DNA from: Coprinus comatus
Taxonomy: Eukaryota; Basidiomycota; Agaricomycetes; Agaricales; Agaricaceae
Direction: 5' to 3'
NCBI GenBank assembly: GCA_034638255.1
Contig: JAWPGT010000026.1
Coordinates: 186,001 to 250,000 of the forward strand
Length of the DNA: 64,000 nucleotides
Part shown: positions 1 through 11,493 of the stretch, one piece after another
Numbering within the stretch: the stretch's first letter is position 1
Layout: each line of letters opens with the position of its first letter
The notes under the pieces: generated by a model
What the model was told of the DNA's origin: nothing
The model's database searches: none
Seen by the model: the letters and a program-made list of their open reading frames with translations, nothing else
Translations under genes and position numbers: made by a program

Positions 1-915
1 TAAAATTTACTTAGTGCAATGCCGTGATTAGATACATAGTTCCATCGTAGACGCAGAAGAGATGAAACTAGCAAGTATTCCATACCCTATTAATGTGTGA
101 AATGTAGAAAGAAAGAGACTTTCAACTCACAGATCTATTCTTAGTATACAGGCCCTGCACACTTTTAACCTTAACCCCCAAGAATAATCGTGAGTGCTAC
201 TGCCTGCGGCTGTTTGACAGACCTAGTTCCTTCGTGAGAAAATAACATCATGTGAGAACAGAGTGATACTCACCATACAACGATTGACAAATAAGAAACG
301 AGTGTATTGGGCATAGTTTAGGTCGGAAGGACACGGTGGTGGTTGATTTTCCAATGATTTGTACGCCTACAAGGAACGGTTACCCCAGTGAATTATGGGT
401 ATGGATAAAGTCCATGAGGGCTCAATGGCATGGATTTACGTACCTTTAACCATAAAACTTTGCACTTTTATTCATCACAATTGCGCGAAGACTTTTGCAT
501 GACCAAGAGAGATACAGGAGATCAATAGGTTCAAGTTCTCCAAAAATTTCATACAAAATATCAAGCGGCATGTCGTTCATGTGTTGTAGAAAGCCTCTAC
601 GACCTCTGACACAGCGAAAGGTGGAAGTGGTAGCTGGTCTTTTGTTGAGAGTCGTCCCTTCACGTGTGTTCGGCGATTCCACTCATGCTTGGTCTTGAGT
701 TTTTTACGTGTTGTTTTTCTGCCTTCTTCTTCTTCGTCATGTTCAATATCCATATCCGACATGTCATTGACATCAAAATCTTCATCAGGATCTTCGTCTT
801 CAAGGACTTGAGCACTAGTGCTGGTTTTTGTAACTTTACTCCTCTTGAGTCGAGATGACCGCTGTGTCTCTGGTTCTATAATTCGTGAGAAATGGTTGAA
901 CGTAGTGGAATGCAT
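1..915 (-). pseudogene. F-box protein gene, 3' end off the window, frameshifted
   Basis: Proteins of this type give substrate specificity to SCF ubiquitin ligases. The first exon, from the ATG at 915, encodes a basic and acidic N-terminus. The F-box follows in another frame at about 625-446 (GRRGFLQHMNDMPLDILYEI, then LLYLSWSCKSLRAIVMNKSA). After a good intron (GTACGT donor, TTGTAG acceptor) an exon at 274-366 reads PPPCPSDLNYAQYTRFLF, and another at 131-222 carries a paired-cysteine segment (CQTAAGS..., VCRAC). This order matches the agaricomycete F-box family. The exon holding the F-box hits TAA near 446; adding one base there restores WLK and phase into the next exon, so a 1-bp deletion is inferred. 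The join between the first exon and the F-box is also out of frame, by a weak intron or another indel. Either a pseudogene or assembly indels. Confidence 0.6.
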
Positions 916-3900
916 GCAATATACCCAGGTGACAATAAAGTGGTAACTAGAAAGATTGGGTGCAAAAGGTTCCTAATGTTAACCCACGTGCTTCAATCTC
1001 AGGAACCACCAATTCAAACCAAGAGCCTTGGGGATTTCTCATCATCCACTTCATTGTAGGTCCATTCAAGTGATTGCTTTGGCCAAATCTGATGAATTAT
1101 TTGCCTTGAACAATCAGTGTTGTGTGGGCATTTAATGGGGTGACGTCACTGATGCAGAAATTATGATTTTAAGTTTCCTCATCTTTCCTCCTGATCCACT
1201 GGAATGAAAACCTTGAGTCTCTACTCAATGAACTCCCTTGGTTCCTTTATTGTTATGGGACCTTTCCAGTTTTGCGTCATCACCCTCAGAATGTGAAATG
1301 ATAGCCATTCACTATGTTACTAGGAAGTCTACAAGCTACAACACAATGTTTACTAGTTATCTTATAACTTTTGATCAGCATATGATTGCTGTCCCTCTTG
1401 GGTTACGCTCTTCTGGACTGCAACTGTAGTTATAGCGTCATAAGCCTTTAGTGAGTGACGTCACCCAATATACGAGTGAATAAATACACTCTTTTCTCTC
1501 TCTCGCCCTCTTTACCTTTTACTCTCACCTTGAGCTTGATCCTTGATACACTCCCGGTTACATTATCAACTCTATTAACTCCCTTCTGTCAATATATGCG
1601 CTGCTTTTTCTCTCTCACATATATCTACCGTCTTTGCATTACCCATCAACAGCAATGGAAGTACGTCTGCATATATTCGTTTTAATACTACAACAAATGC
1701 TGATATCAAGTGTTCTTCAAGTAAGAAGTGGACATCTCACTGGTATTGACAGGTATATTATCTATTACACGTTGTTTCCTATTGAAAGTACGATTCCTTA
1801 CCCACTCATAACCAAAGGGTTGTGATAGATAGCGTACTTGGAAAGGGTGCGCCGGTTTTTTTTGTTATTTGGTCTAGCGGTTAATTGGATTTTAGAGCTC
1901 TTAATGTGGTTGTCAGGCTGGCTCAGAGTTCTTGGAGGAGGAGAAAGGGCGTCAGGGTGGAAGGATATAGAGCTGGAAGGTGGTGTGTTAAATGGAAAGA
2001 TTTGTGGTCGTGAAGATGAGGATATCATGATAATTGATGGATGGCATGGGAGGAAACTTAGCACGAGGTTGAAGTTGAGTTGAATGGATCCAGTTTGGTT
2101 TCATGACCGAACCACATGTTTTAATGATCCTAAGCCTTTACACATATTAACTATTGATCATGGCACCCATCATTGTTAAGTCGGACTTTTGTCTTTTCTT
2201 TTCTTTTCCACCTTTTCCCTGTTATTTCCCACGCGTATTTTTACTGAATACTTGTGGTTCCGCCTTCTTTTTTTTTTTCTTTTCTGAAAAGTCATTACAT
2301 AACCTCTAGTAAAAAAAACAAAAAGGTTCTGAACAGTCCCTATTAGGAACAAATTGCAGACTGTGTGGTAGCAAAATAATATGCAGTAACACACGATCCA
2401 ACCACTACCCGCCACTGATATCTCTAATACGTTACCCAGTGATTAGTCAAGATCACATACTGACTGAGTGATAACCATTCTCAATTCTCTTCCCTTAGAC
2501 CCTAAAGAAACTTACAATGAGTTAGATGGTAGTAGGCTTCTGCGATAACTCGCCTCCACTTGTACAAAATTTTCTCTAGGTAAATTGGTATTTGAGTCAA
2601 AGATAAGTAAAAGTACTATACACTCAGAAGCGCCGCAGAGATAGGTAAAAGAAAATTTGTTCTTTTGTTAGACGGGTTTCCTAATCATACCTTCTAGATC
2701 CTTTGACTACTAAAAAAAGATGAGTAGATGGAATATAAACTGAAATCCGAAACGGTATCCTATCGTGAGGCCTATCATTGAGGACTCCATTACTGTGGCT
2801 GCACCACATGTGAGCTATTGTGCTAGCCCTTGAGTAATTAGTCTAATCTTCTGTCACACGTTCAAAAAATATGCAGGATCCTGGATGATGTTAGTTAAAC
2901 TCTACGCCCGTGGGTAATACCTCTTTATCATTACGACACATGGACAAGTTATGTACATTCAAGATGCTCGGTCACTTGAATCACTCCATTGATCCGAACT
3001 TATCAGCTTGTTGAGCTATGGGGATGAAAGGAGGGCATACTTGATATTGTCTTTCAGTACCCATAAAGTTGAACATTTTTTGTACCTGAGAACCAATGAT
3101 TCTTAGAACATATAACATTACTTCGATAGTTATCGGTACCTCTGACTGACCTCACGCTAGCTCAATACCTCCTGTTCATCATACCTCCATTCTCGAATAT
3201 CAAGCCTTCACCATACCTTTTCAAGTATAGTTTTTACTCGGAATATATTCCAAATCTTAAGGATTTGGTATCTCATTGTTCTGGAAACTGGAAGTGCTTT
3301 ATTATCATTATCGCAATTCTGTTTAAGGAAGAAAAATTGAATTCGGAAGATGATTACTACCGTATATCCCGAACAAAGTCACTATTATTATGTAACGAAT
3401 CAGTAACACTGTCACAACAACATCGAAATTTTCAAACGCGTTATCCACAACTTTCTCATCCTTCTGGTTGGGCACGTTTTGTTATCCTTCCTTGACTTGC
3501 TTGGGCACACCTGGTCTGAATATATACGATATTTTGGCACACTGTCGTCGTGTTTATGTGGCGTGGGTGAGACATCCTGAGGTTCTAGCTTGATTTCCCT
3601 GTTCAAAATCTGTGATCACCTGAAGAGTTATTTATATTCACAACCATAAAAAAGAATGCAAGTGCATATTCCATTGCCGTTCGCTAGAATGCAACATTCA
3701 GTGTAAGTCCATTGTCTTGTGATGAACCGAGTTGTACGGACCTGAATGACGCCTTCATTCAGATAAAGCTGGAAAAGAAACTCTTCTAGATCTGACATTG
3801 TACAAACCTATCGATGTAGGAGCTAGCACCAGGTGGTCTCTAGTATGAATCTCTATCAATTTGGGATAATCATCAATATGGTCGAATTCAACATAAATGT

Positions 3901-4210
3901 ATGTGCAAAATATAGGACTACGATCCTGGGGCTTGTATTTCCGGTCTTTCTGGATAACGGTTCGTGCTATACATGTTTCTTCAGCTGGATATTTACGATT
4001 CGTTTTTTGCTTTCAACACACGTGCTACGGAGAATCTGCCTGGTCGGTACGGGACTTCCACAAGAACCAATAACTAGGTGACAGGATGAATTATCGGAAC
4101 CTCTCATACTCCCGATTTACTTGATTTCCATTTTTCGATTCTTATCTCTTGGAATATCTCATAATTCCCTTATCCATGATATCCGAATTATAGCGATTAC
4201 AACCTCGAAA
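916..4210. other. intergenic stretch, nothing recognised
   Basis: About 3.3 kb with only short open frames on both strands. None shows a known motif, a splice pattern or a credible start. A T-rich and A-rich patch lies near 2265-2330. Confidence 0.5.
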
Positions 4211-4216
4211 AAAAGT

Positions 4217-4224
4217 ATATAAAC
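4217..4224 (+). promoter_or_regulatory. TATA box of the lactonohydrolase gene
   Basis: TATATAAA lies about 100 bp upstream of the ATG at 4322, followed by a pyrimidine-rich leader. Spacing and orientation suit the gene downstream. Confidence 0.5.
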
Positions 4225-4321
4225 TATGTGCTGCTCTCTCGAAATACTCATTCTCAATCCCACTCATCTACTGAGCTCTTGAGTTTCTCTCCTCTGTTCC
4301 TCTTTGCTTCCAAACGAAATC

Positions 4322-5853
4322 ATGAAGAGTTTCGCCGCCGTTCTAGGACTTTCAGTCATGCTTGCTCATGCACTGCCCAGTCCTGCTCGTGTATCTAATG
4401 AAATACAAATACAACCACGCCAGTCAACGAATAGTCAAATTGTGGTATGTTTTTTCTCTGTTAATTGTCTCCTTCGCTTGCTCATTTGGCTTTCAGGAAA
4501 TCGCTCACAGGGATTATGCAGTTTATCCAGACGGTGCTACTTACCGCGAGCATTTCTATGACGATCTATTCAATCCTACAAACAACACCATACCGTTCTT
4601 CCAAGTCTTCCACCCCGACTTCCATAGCATTTTGGGACCCAACCCGGTCATAAGGCGTATTACTCGTAACCCCAATGACGAATGGCAAATTGCACACGAA
4701 GCACCGGTCTACATGGCGTCCAGCGACGAATTGTTCTTTTCTAGTAATGCTGGCGGACCCGATGGTCACACAGGTCGATACATGAATAATAATTATTTCA
4801 ACATTAGCATGCGAGAAGTCGAAGAAGATTGGGCAGCCGAACCAGGAATTGAGCCTATCAATGTTACCGTTACAGCAGTCAGTTATTTCATTTCATTTTT
4901 TTAATTTAAATCAAGAGCTAAATAGATGATATGCAGCTCCCTTTACCGGATTCAATCCAAATGACGAATGGTGCAACTGGTCCATACAACGGAAACTTGG
5001 TATTGATCAACTCTGGTCGTGATGTTCTTCCTCCTACCGTTGCACTCGTTAATCCAAGGCCACCATACAACACTACCATCCTCTTGAACAACTATTATGG
5101 CCGTCAATTCAACTCCTTAAATGATGTCAAGGTTCATCCTACCAATGGTCGAATTTACTTTACTGACGTCGAGTACGTTTCCCACATTATTCTTTTAATT
5201 TTCTTGAGTAACAATTGTGGTATAGTTATGGCTACTTGTTGCGCTTCCGTGATCTACCTCTACTCCCCAACCAGATCTACAGTCTCAACCCCGTGTCTGG
5301 AGAAGTACGAATTGCAGCAACCGACTTTGCGAAACCCAACGGTATTGCTTTCACTCCAGATGGAAGGACTGTCTACATGTAAGTCTTTGCTTTCTTCTCA
5401 ATACTAGTGAATAATCAATTCTCGTTATAGTGGTGACTCTGGAGGATTCCTTGGATTCCTCGGTCGCAATTCTACTGAACCCACAACTGTTTACAAATTC
5501 GATGTAGATCCAGTTACACAAGCGTTCACCAATCGCAGGACCTTTGCCTTTGTTGATGCAGGTGTACCTGATGGTATTCAAATCGACACAAATGGAAATG
5601 TCTATGTAGGTAATGGTGATGGTGTTCATGTACGTACTTCTTTCTTCTTCACCCTCCCTCGAAAGACTAACGAGTATGCATCTCGATCTCCCTCCCTATT
5701 TAGGTATGGAACCCAGCTGGAGTTTTACTTGGCAAGTTCTACATCGGAGGCGTTGCTCCTAATTTGGTATTTGCTGGACCTGGTAGATTGATTATTTTGG
5801 CGGAGACTATGGTTTATATGGCGAAGATTGCTGCTAACGGTACTATCTCTTAA
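4322..5853 (+). CDS. secreted lactonohydrolase (SMP-30/gluconolactonase-like)
   Basis: Predicted calcium-dependent beta-propeller lactone hydrolase, probably secreted. Exons 4322-4444, 4497-4877, 4937-5172, 5226-5378, 5431-5629 and 5704-5853 join in phase to 413 aa, close to the roughly 400 aa of fungal lactonohydrolases. Residues 1 to about 20 form a signal peptide (MKSFAAVLGLSVMLAHALPS). Propeller strands carry the family motifs LNDVKVHPTNGRIYFTDV, FAKPNGIAFTPDGRTVYI and VPDGIQIDTNGNVYVG, which hold the usual metal-binding Asn and Asp. Several N-x-S/T sites (NNT, NIS, NVT, NST) fit passage through the secretory pathway. The substrate cannot be fixed from sequence: fungal relatives act on aldonolactones or pantolactone. 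The ATG was chosen over an upstream in-frame TTG. Confidence 0.85.
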
Positions 5854-6517
5854 ATTGCGGATTTTGGAGAGTTTCTTTTTCCGGCTAGCTAGTATAGGGG
5901 ATTAACATTTTCGACTTCGGAATATCCCCTTTACGGTACATGAATTGTGATGATCATGATGGTGATTTGTATTTCTTCAATCTTGTTTTCCTACTGTTTT
6001 TGTTTGTTCTTTCTTTCTATATCTTTAAAAATTGTACATCCTTCGTGACAAACTCCATGTATGTACTAGTAGGGCGCACTGGAAATCCAGTGTGTCAAAT
6101 ATTTACGAATATTGAGCTGTCTCGTATTATCAAACAATTTCCACCAAAAAATTACACACCAGGTAAAACTGCTAGTTTTCCTTTAAATCTTAGTAGCAAT
6201 TGTTATCAATGACCTCACGCGATAGTAAGGAGACTAACCCAATTAATTCATAAATACACATACCGTTCTTTGATGCCATTATCAACACCATGTTTGAACA
6301 AGTAGACAGGGTCAATCACCACTCACTTTCTTCCTTCCGTTTGACTAGAATTAATACTAAACCTTTGAATTACACCTGGCTCTTCTCACGTATCATAAAA
6401 AAGCTGCCTCTAACAAGTACATACATCCACTCGATATATTAGTCTATCCGAAACTACAAAATAATGATATGCCCAAACATGGCTTATACTCAACGGTGGG
6501 AATGTGTTCAGCATAGA
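5854..6517. other. intergenic stretch between convergent genes
   Basis: About 660 bp between the lactonohydrolase stop and the F-box gene stop. It begins with a T-rich stretch that fits a 3' untranslated region. No gene seen. Confidence 0.5.
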
Positions 6518-7974
6518 TTACTGTCAGGTAGGTTGTTTATCAATTTTGTGAGAGCCCAATTTATGACAATACTCACGCTATGAATATTGATTGAAATCAA
6601 ACACCCTTCTCCTCGCAACTGAGTCACCACGCCTTCCAGCTCCTCTCTGTGAACTTTTGACAAGTTCTGCAACTGTAACTCCACAACAAAGTCCTCTTTT
6701 AATCCTGGTTTCCTTGTCTTGATCATCTGAATCAGACTATTGAACCATTTGCCAGGATCGATAGTATCCTGAATCATCAACCGATGTATACAAGGAAGAA
6801 GGGTATTTCTTGTAGAGAGACTGATAAGGAGTTGGTTTAGATATATGTTTGTTGTATGATCAGGAAAGGTAACATGAAGTTCGCGAACCTCATGTAGATC
6901 TTGAAGAACATAAACGAGTGTAGTGAAATACATCAGTTGGGCGCCGGGGTTTGCAATTGCAAGCGTGACAGGAACCATTGGCACTTTGTTCCACAGCCCC
7001 GGCCAATCGAAATATTTGAGGTGGTCCATTTCTTCTGTGTCAGACGAAAGTTTCAGCACTAGGCTTTCCAGAGCAGGGAACCTCAGGCAATGAAGAAATG
7101 TGTCTAAAGAGCGTACCCATCGTACACGGAGTATCTGGAGACAAGGGAGTGTTAATGGTTGGAGGTGTTCTTCTGGGAAGGCGATATTCCAGACCGTGAG
7201 TTCTAGTATGGTGAGCGTGTGTTGGCATTGAGATAAGATTTCAAGGAAAGAAGAAACTTCCAAGTAAAAGTCGATTGTGAGTGTCGTAAGATTTACGGCA
7301 GATGTAATATGACATAATGCAGGATCTGAGAAAGACAGTGTGAGGTTTTGTAGTCGAACTTGATCTTTCAAGTCAATACTGATGTGGTCCCTATTCGCCA
7401 CTCCAAGTTTAAGTTCTTCCAGTTGGTGAAATTTTGTAATCATGGATGTTTCTGAAGGTGAGGGATTCCAGATTTCCAAACGTTGAATCTTCTCTTCATG
7501 TCCTTTGATACAAGAATCCTGTAATACTGGTTTCCCCCTCTGCCTTCGTAACACGTGGAGTACGAATGGTAATGTGCCCACATTTGATAACCAAAGGTGC
7601 AGCACGTTTCTTGACTTTTCCTCTATCCTTGGTTTAACAACCAAGGTCAACTCCGACCACAACTCTGGAGTTGAACGTGCAGTTCTAGACCAAAGACTAG
7701 AGACGGACAGTATTCGGACGATATTGTAAATATTGGAGGGGATATATTTAAATATCTCCGAGAGTGTCTCTGGAGGAAGTTTCCTTGTATTGGACTGCAT
7801 TTCATTCATCCTACAAAAAACCTGAGCCTTCTTCCGTTGAAGCTCAAGCATCTCTTGATCGAGCGATGAGAGCTCCTGATTGAGGTATGCAATTTCATTG
7901 GCTTCAGAAGAGAATGATTTAATAGATGGTGGACAACGCGATCCACAGCGAGAACAGGTTTCGAAGGTTTCCAT
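6518..7974 (-). CDS. F-box protein with leucine-rich C-terminal part
   Basis: Probable SCF adaptor. Residues about 25-55 form a coiled coil (EIAYLNQELSSLDQEMLELQ). The F-box follows at about 63-110 (KLPPETLSEIFKYIPS ... LWSRTARSTPELWSELTL), the common agaricomycete form ending in PELWS. The remaining 350 residues are leucine-rich and irregular (LEELKLG, LQNLTLSF, LTTLTIDFYL, LTILELTVWNI, LQILRVRWV), consistent with degenerate LRRs. An N-terminal CSRCGSRC motif may bind zinc. The frame is open to 6508, but a strong GTGAGT donor (6576) and ACAG acceptor (6521) would remove 56 bp and end the protein at TAA 6518-6520, giving a C-terminus of ISINIHS. Without splicing the product is 488 aa. The target is unknown. 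Confidence 0.8.
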
Positions 7975-10900
7975 GGAATGATTGCTGAGTTGGATTGGTA
8001 AGAGTTGTGGACCGTGAGATTGAGGATCATAATATATATGTTATCCATTCCCATACTGTATTTTTGGTTGTTCTGACTTAACAACAGCTACATTTTCTCT
8101 GGCTTGATAATGATATATTCCCACGTTGCTCATCGTTTCTTTTTCTCTCAACCATGAGATCAGGTTGCATAAGTCAATATTAACCTCACTACGGTCAAGC
8201 TCTTGTCGAACCTTGTTCTATATTTACAATTATACCATGACTCTTAGTATATATTGTACTTGTATTGTATGAAGGGAGTTGTATATGCACTATGATCAAA
8301 GGTGGAAAAGAAAGTCATGTAATCTCACAATAACAAGCAACTCCTCCTTGCTTGACTTGGCTAGTGTTGACCTAATGACTGGGTACGCAAAATCCTCTTT
8401 ACTTGGGGTGTAGGTGTATGTATCAGCTTTCGCAGATTCACGCAAGGTCCAAGTTCCAAAATTAACACTCCTATGTTCTGCTAGCTTCATCGCCCATTGT
8501 CATTACTCAAAAACCAAGAGTATTATTCCACTACTACCAGTGTTCTAAAAAAAAAAAAAGAAGAAAACAACGAGTTACATCAATTAATACAGGATTCTAG
8601 TTCATACACTGGACGTATAGAAGGCCAAGAGGTAAGTCACCACTTATCGTGACCCTGTGTAAATTCATTCAGGAACCAGTATCAATTATATATAGCTTTA
8701 AACAACTTCTAATCCCCACAACATCCTATAACGTCACGGCAACATCAACTATTAATACAGTTTTCTATTGTTCAGATTTCAACACTTCGCACATCTCAAG
8801 ACCCATATGGGACAGTACTTGTTTGTAACTTATGTTTAAGCTAAATTAAAAAAAGTTTAAAATTTTCGCAATGTTCACACACATTGGCACTAGGGTCGGG
8901 GTCAGCAAGTGGCATCGGACACATCGACATCTGACAAGAGAAATTGGCTCTCCTCAATATCATCGATGTCAATAGAGTATATCGAAATGGTTGTCAGGAC
9001 CCAGAGTTCATCATGTCTTTGTACCCATTTAAGTAACATGAATGAAAAGTGCGCTTGAAAATATAATCAGACAACCTCATCACGGTTAAGTTAATAAACC
9101 ATCGATATCCATGGTCGGACTATCGTGTTCATCACCCTAGAATTTAGTCTCCACCAAAAATACATCGTGTGCATGATAGCGACACACCATTCCTACCAAA
9201 GAAATTCCCACCCAATGGTTCCGCGGGGTTTTTATAAAAACTATCAAATTCGGAGCCCAAGAGCAATTAATCATCCCGTTCCGCACGGCTGTTCATTTTG
9301 TAGAAACAATTAACATAATGAAAAAATGCTCTCAGCGCTCCCCGTTTCCTCCATTCTATCGCTTTATAATACACCTCGAAAGACTCCGAAAAATCCACTT
9401 AATCAACCACTGTTAACATATATATACCCTACCTATACACACGAGTTTGAAAACCTTATCTATACATTCTAAAATAACCCCTACCCAATCAAAAAAAAAC
9501 TACCTTTCTTTTCGAGAAATAACAGATTCTGGGATTCCGAGGGGTTTATCAGACTCCTTCCCAGTCCACGTAACGATGATTACTAATACTTGAGCCGAAG
9601 TTTTACCGAAACTTCGTCAAGTCGTTCATCGTACAGTGGACTGGCACCAAAGATTGTTTGGAGGTATTTGCCCATCAGTTCGCATCAAATCCATCACTCC
9701 ATCATTATCCGGCATCTTCTGGCAATAAACAACTTGTGCATTAGAGAAAGGATAATGTGTTGGTGTGAAAGGTTTATGCACATTTTTGAGTTTGTATTAC
9801 AGAGGGAAAAGTTTTACATTACACCAAAATATATTTAAGACTGGGACAGATGAGTTTTTAGTGTGTATATGAACCCATCATAACGTGAAAACCTCTTCAT
9901 TATTGCTGGTTGCACTAAAATTGGTACATAGGCCAAGATAAACATCCGGGAAGTGATATAAAATTGTACAATGATGCCCACTGGTGACATATAGCACATA
10001 ACTCTTTTAAACACAACAATTGCAGCGTTACTGGGATTGCCAGAAGATGCCGGGTAGGGGTTTATATGGTACATCAATGATTGATCGATATGTTGTATCA
10101 AAAACCCTTCCAATTCTGAACAATAACAATAACAATGCCTGAAATAGAACATGAATCTAAATCATAATCGAAGTGTGTGTGTGGAATGAATGGTACTCAA
10201 CGTATCCTTAACCTCCATTTGGCAATTCAAATTTTTTCAATACACGAGGACATTAAGGTGATGTGATTACAACGGTGAAGACCGTGGTCCATCGGCATGA
10301 ACAAACCGAGAAAAGGCTGGGCGAAGGCAAGTAACATAAGTATCATTCGAAAAATTCCCACTAACACAGGAATAGATATCTGATGTGTAACTAGTCGAGA
10401 TAAAGGCTAGGTTGATTCTAGAAATGAAACGGACGTTGCAGAATGGATAATCCGTATCAGTATAAATCATCAACATCAACATCAACGGTCACGGTTTTAG
10501 CTCCTCGGGCATTGTTGGAACATTCAAAGTACTTTACTTAGTATAGTATCTACAAAGTGAGGTCCTCAACCTTTTCTTCTTAATTATAGCAAAGTCACAA
10601 AAATCAATCTTTAGAAGAAAAAAAATCCAAAATTCAAAATCCATCCATTCCAAAAGATTATTAACAAAATCCAAATCCACAAAAAAAGCGAGGTAACAAT
10701 AACTGTAACAAGTAACAAGTAATGACGGGGTAGTACTAGTAGTAGATACGTATGTATGTAGTAGGTAGGTAAAAGAGAGGGTAGGGTTGGAGAACTTGGG
10801 GAGGCTATTGTAATTTGTAGATTATAGATATTGAGAAAGAGAGAGAAGAATACTCGTAGAAGAAAGAAGTCGAAGAGGTAAGTGGATGTGGATGTGGATA

Positions 10901-11493
10901 TAAATGTAAAGGGAATGAATGAACGACCTTTTTTTGTATATAGGTAGGTAGGTTGTGGTATAAAAAACGAATAGAAACGAAAAAACAGAAACAAAAAAAA
11001 ACAGGATGCGAGATGAAAACTAGAGAATGAAAAGCAACAAATGAAAAAAAAAAAAGACAGTGGATATTTGAGTGGATAGTAAAATGATAAAACGAGGGAG
11101 AGATACAGAGAGACAATATGCAAATAAACCAAACCCGAAACAGAAACAAAACCACGAAAAAAAAAAAAGAACGAAAACATCCCAATTCCATTGAATCCAA
11201 AATCCGAATCCAAATACTAAAAAAACCGATAATCCATTATCCCGTACCAGCCTTCCAAGTCTTTCTTTTGAGAGCATTCAAACACGACTTTTCAAATTTC
11301 AAGTCCCAAAAAACTCCAAATTCCATATTCCAAATTCCACAAGTCCCGAAATCCCAGAATATCGCTCCTAAAATTCCAAGTCTCTCAAAACCCACGTTTC
11401 CCAATATCCACCAAATATTTCCGAAACAAACGAACAAACAAACAAAATGTCTAAAACGCCTGTCCAATAACCTGCGTTCTCAACCTCCCATCT
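7975..11493. other. intergenic stretch with low-complexity 3' flank
   Basis: About 3.5 kb. Nothing gene-like was found in 7975-10600. From about 10600 to 11230 the plus strand is A/G-rich with many poly-A runs, giving spurious phenylalanine-rich frames on the minus strand. I read this as the 3' untranslated or flanking region of the serine-rich gene. Confidence 0.5.

Noticed and set aside
4304..4321. Upstream start for the lactonohydrolase
   Set aside because: It would use TTG; the ATG at 4322 gives a clean signal peptide.
10611..11213. 200-aa phenylalanine-rich frame on the minus strand
   Set aside because: It is the complement of A/G-rich low-complexity DNA downstream of the serine-rich gene; no motif, no splice context.
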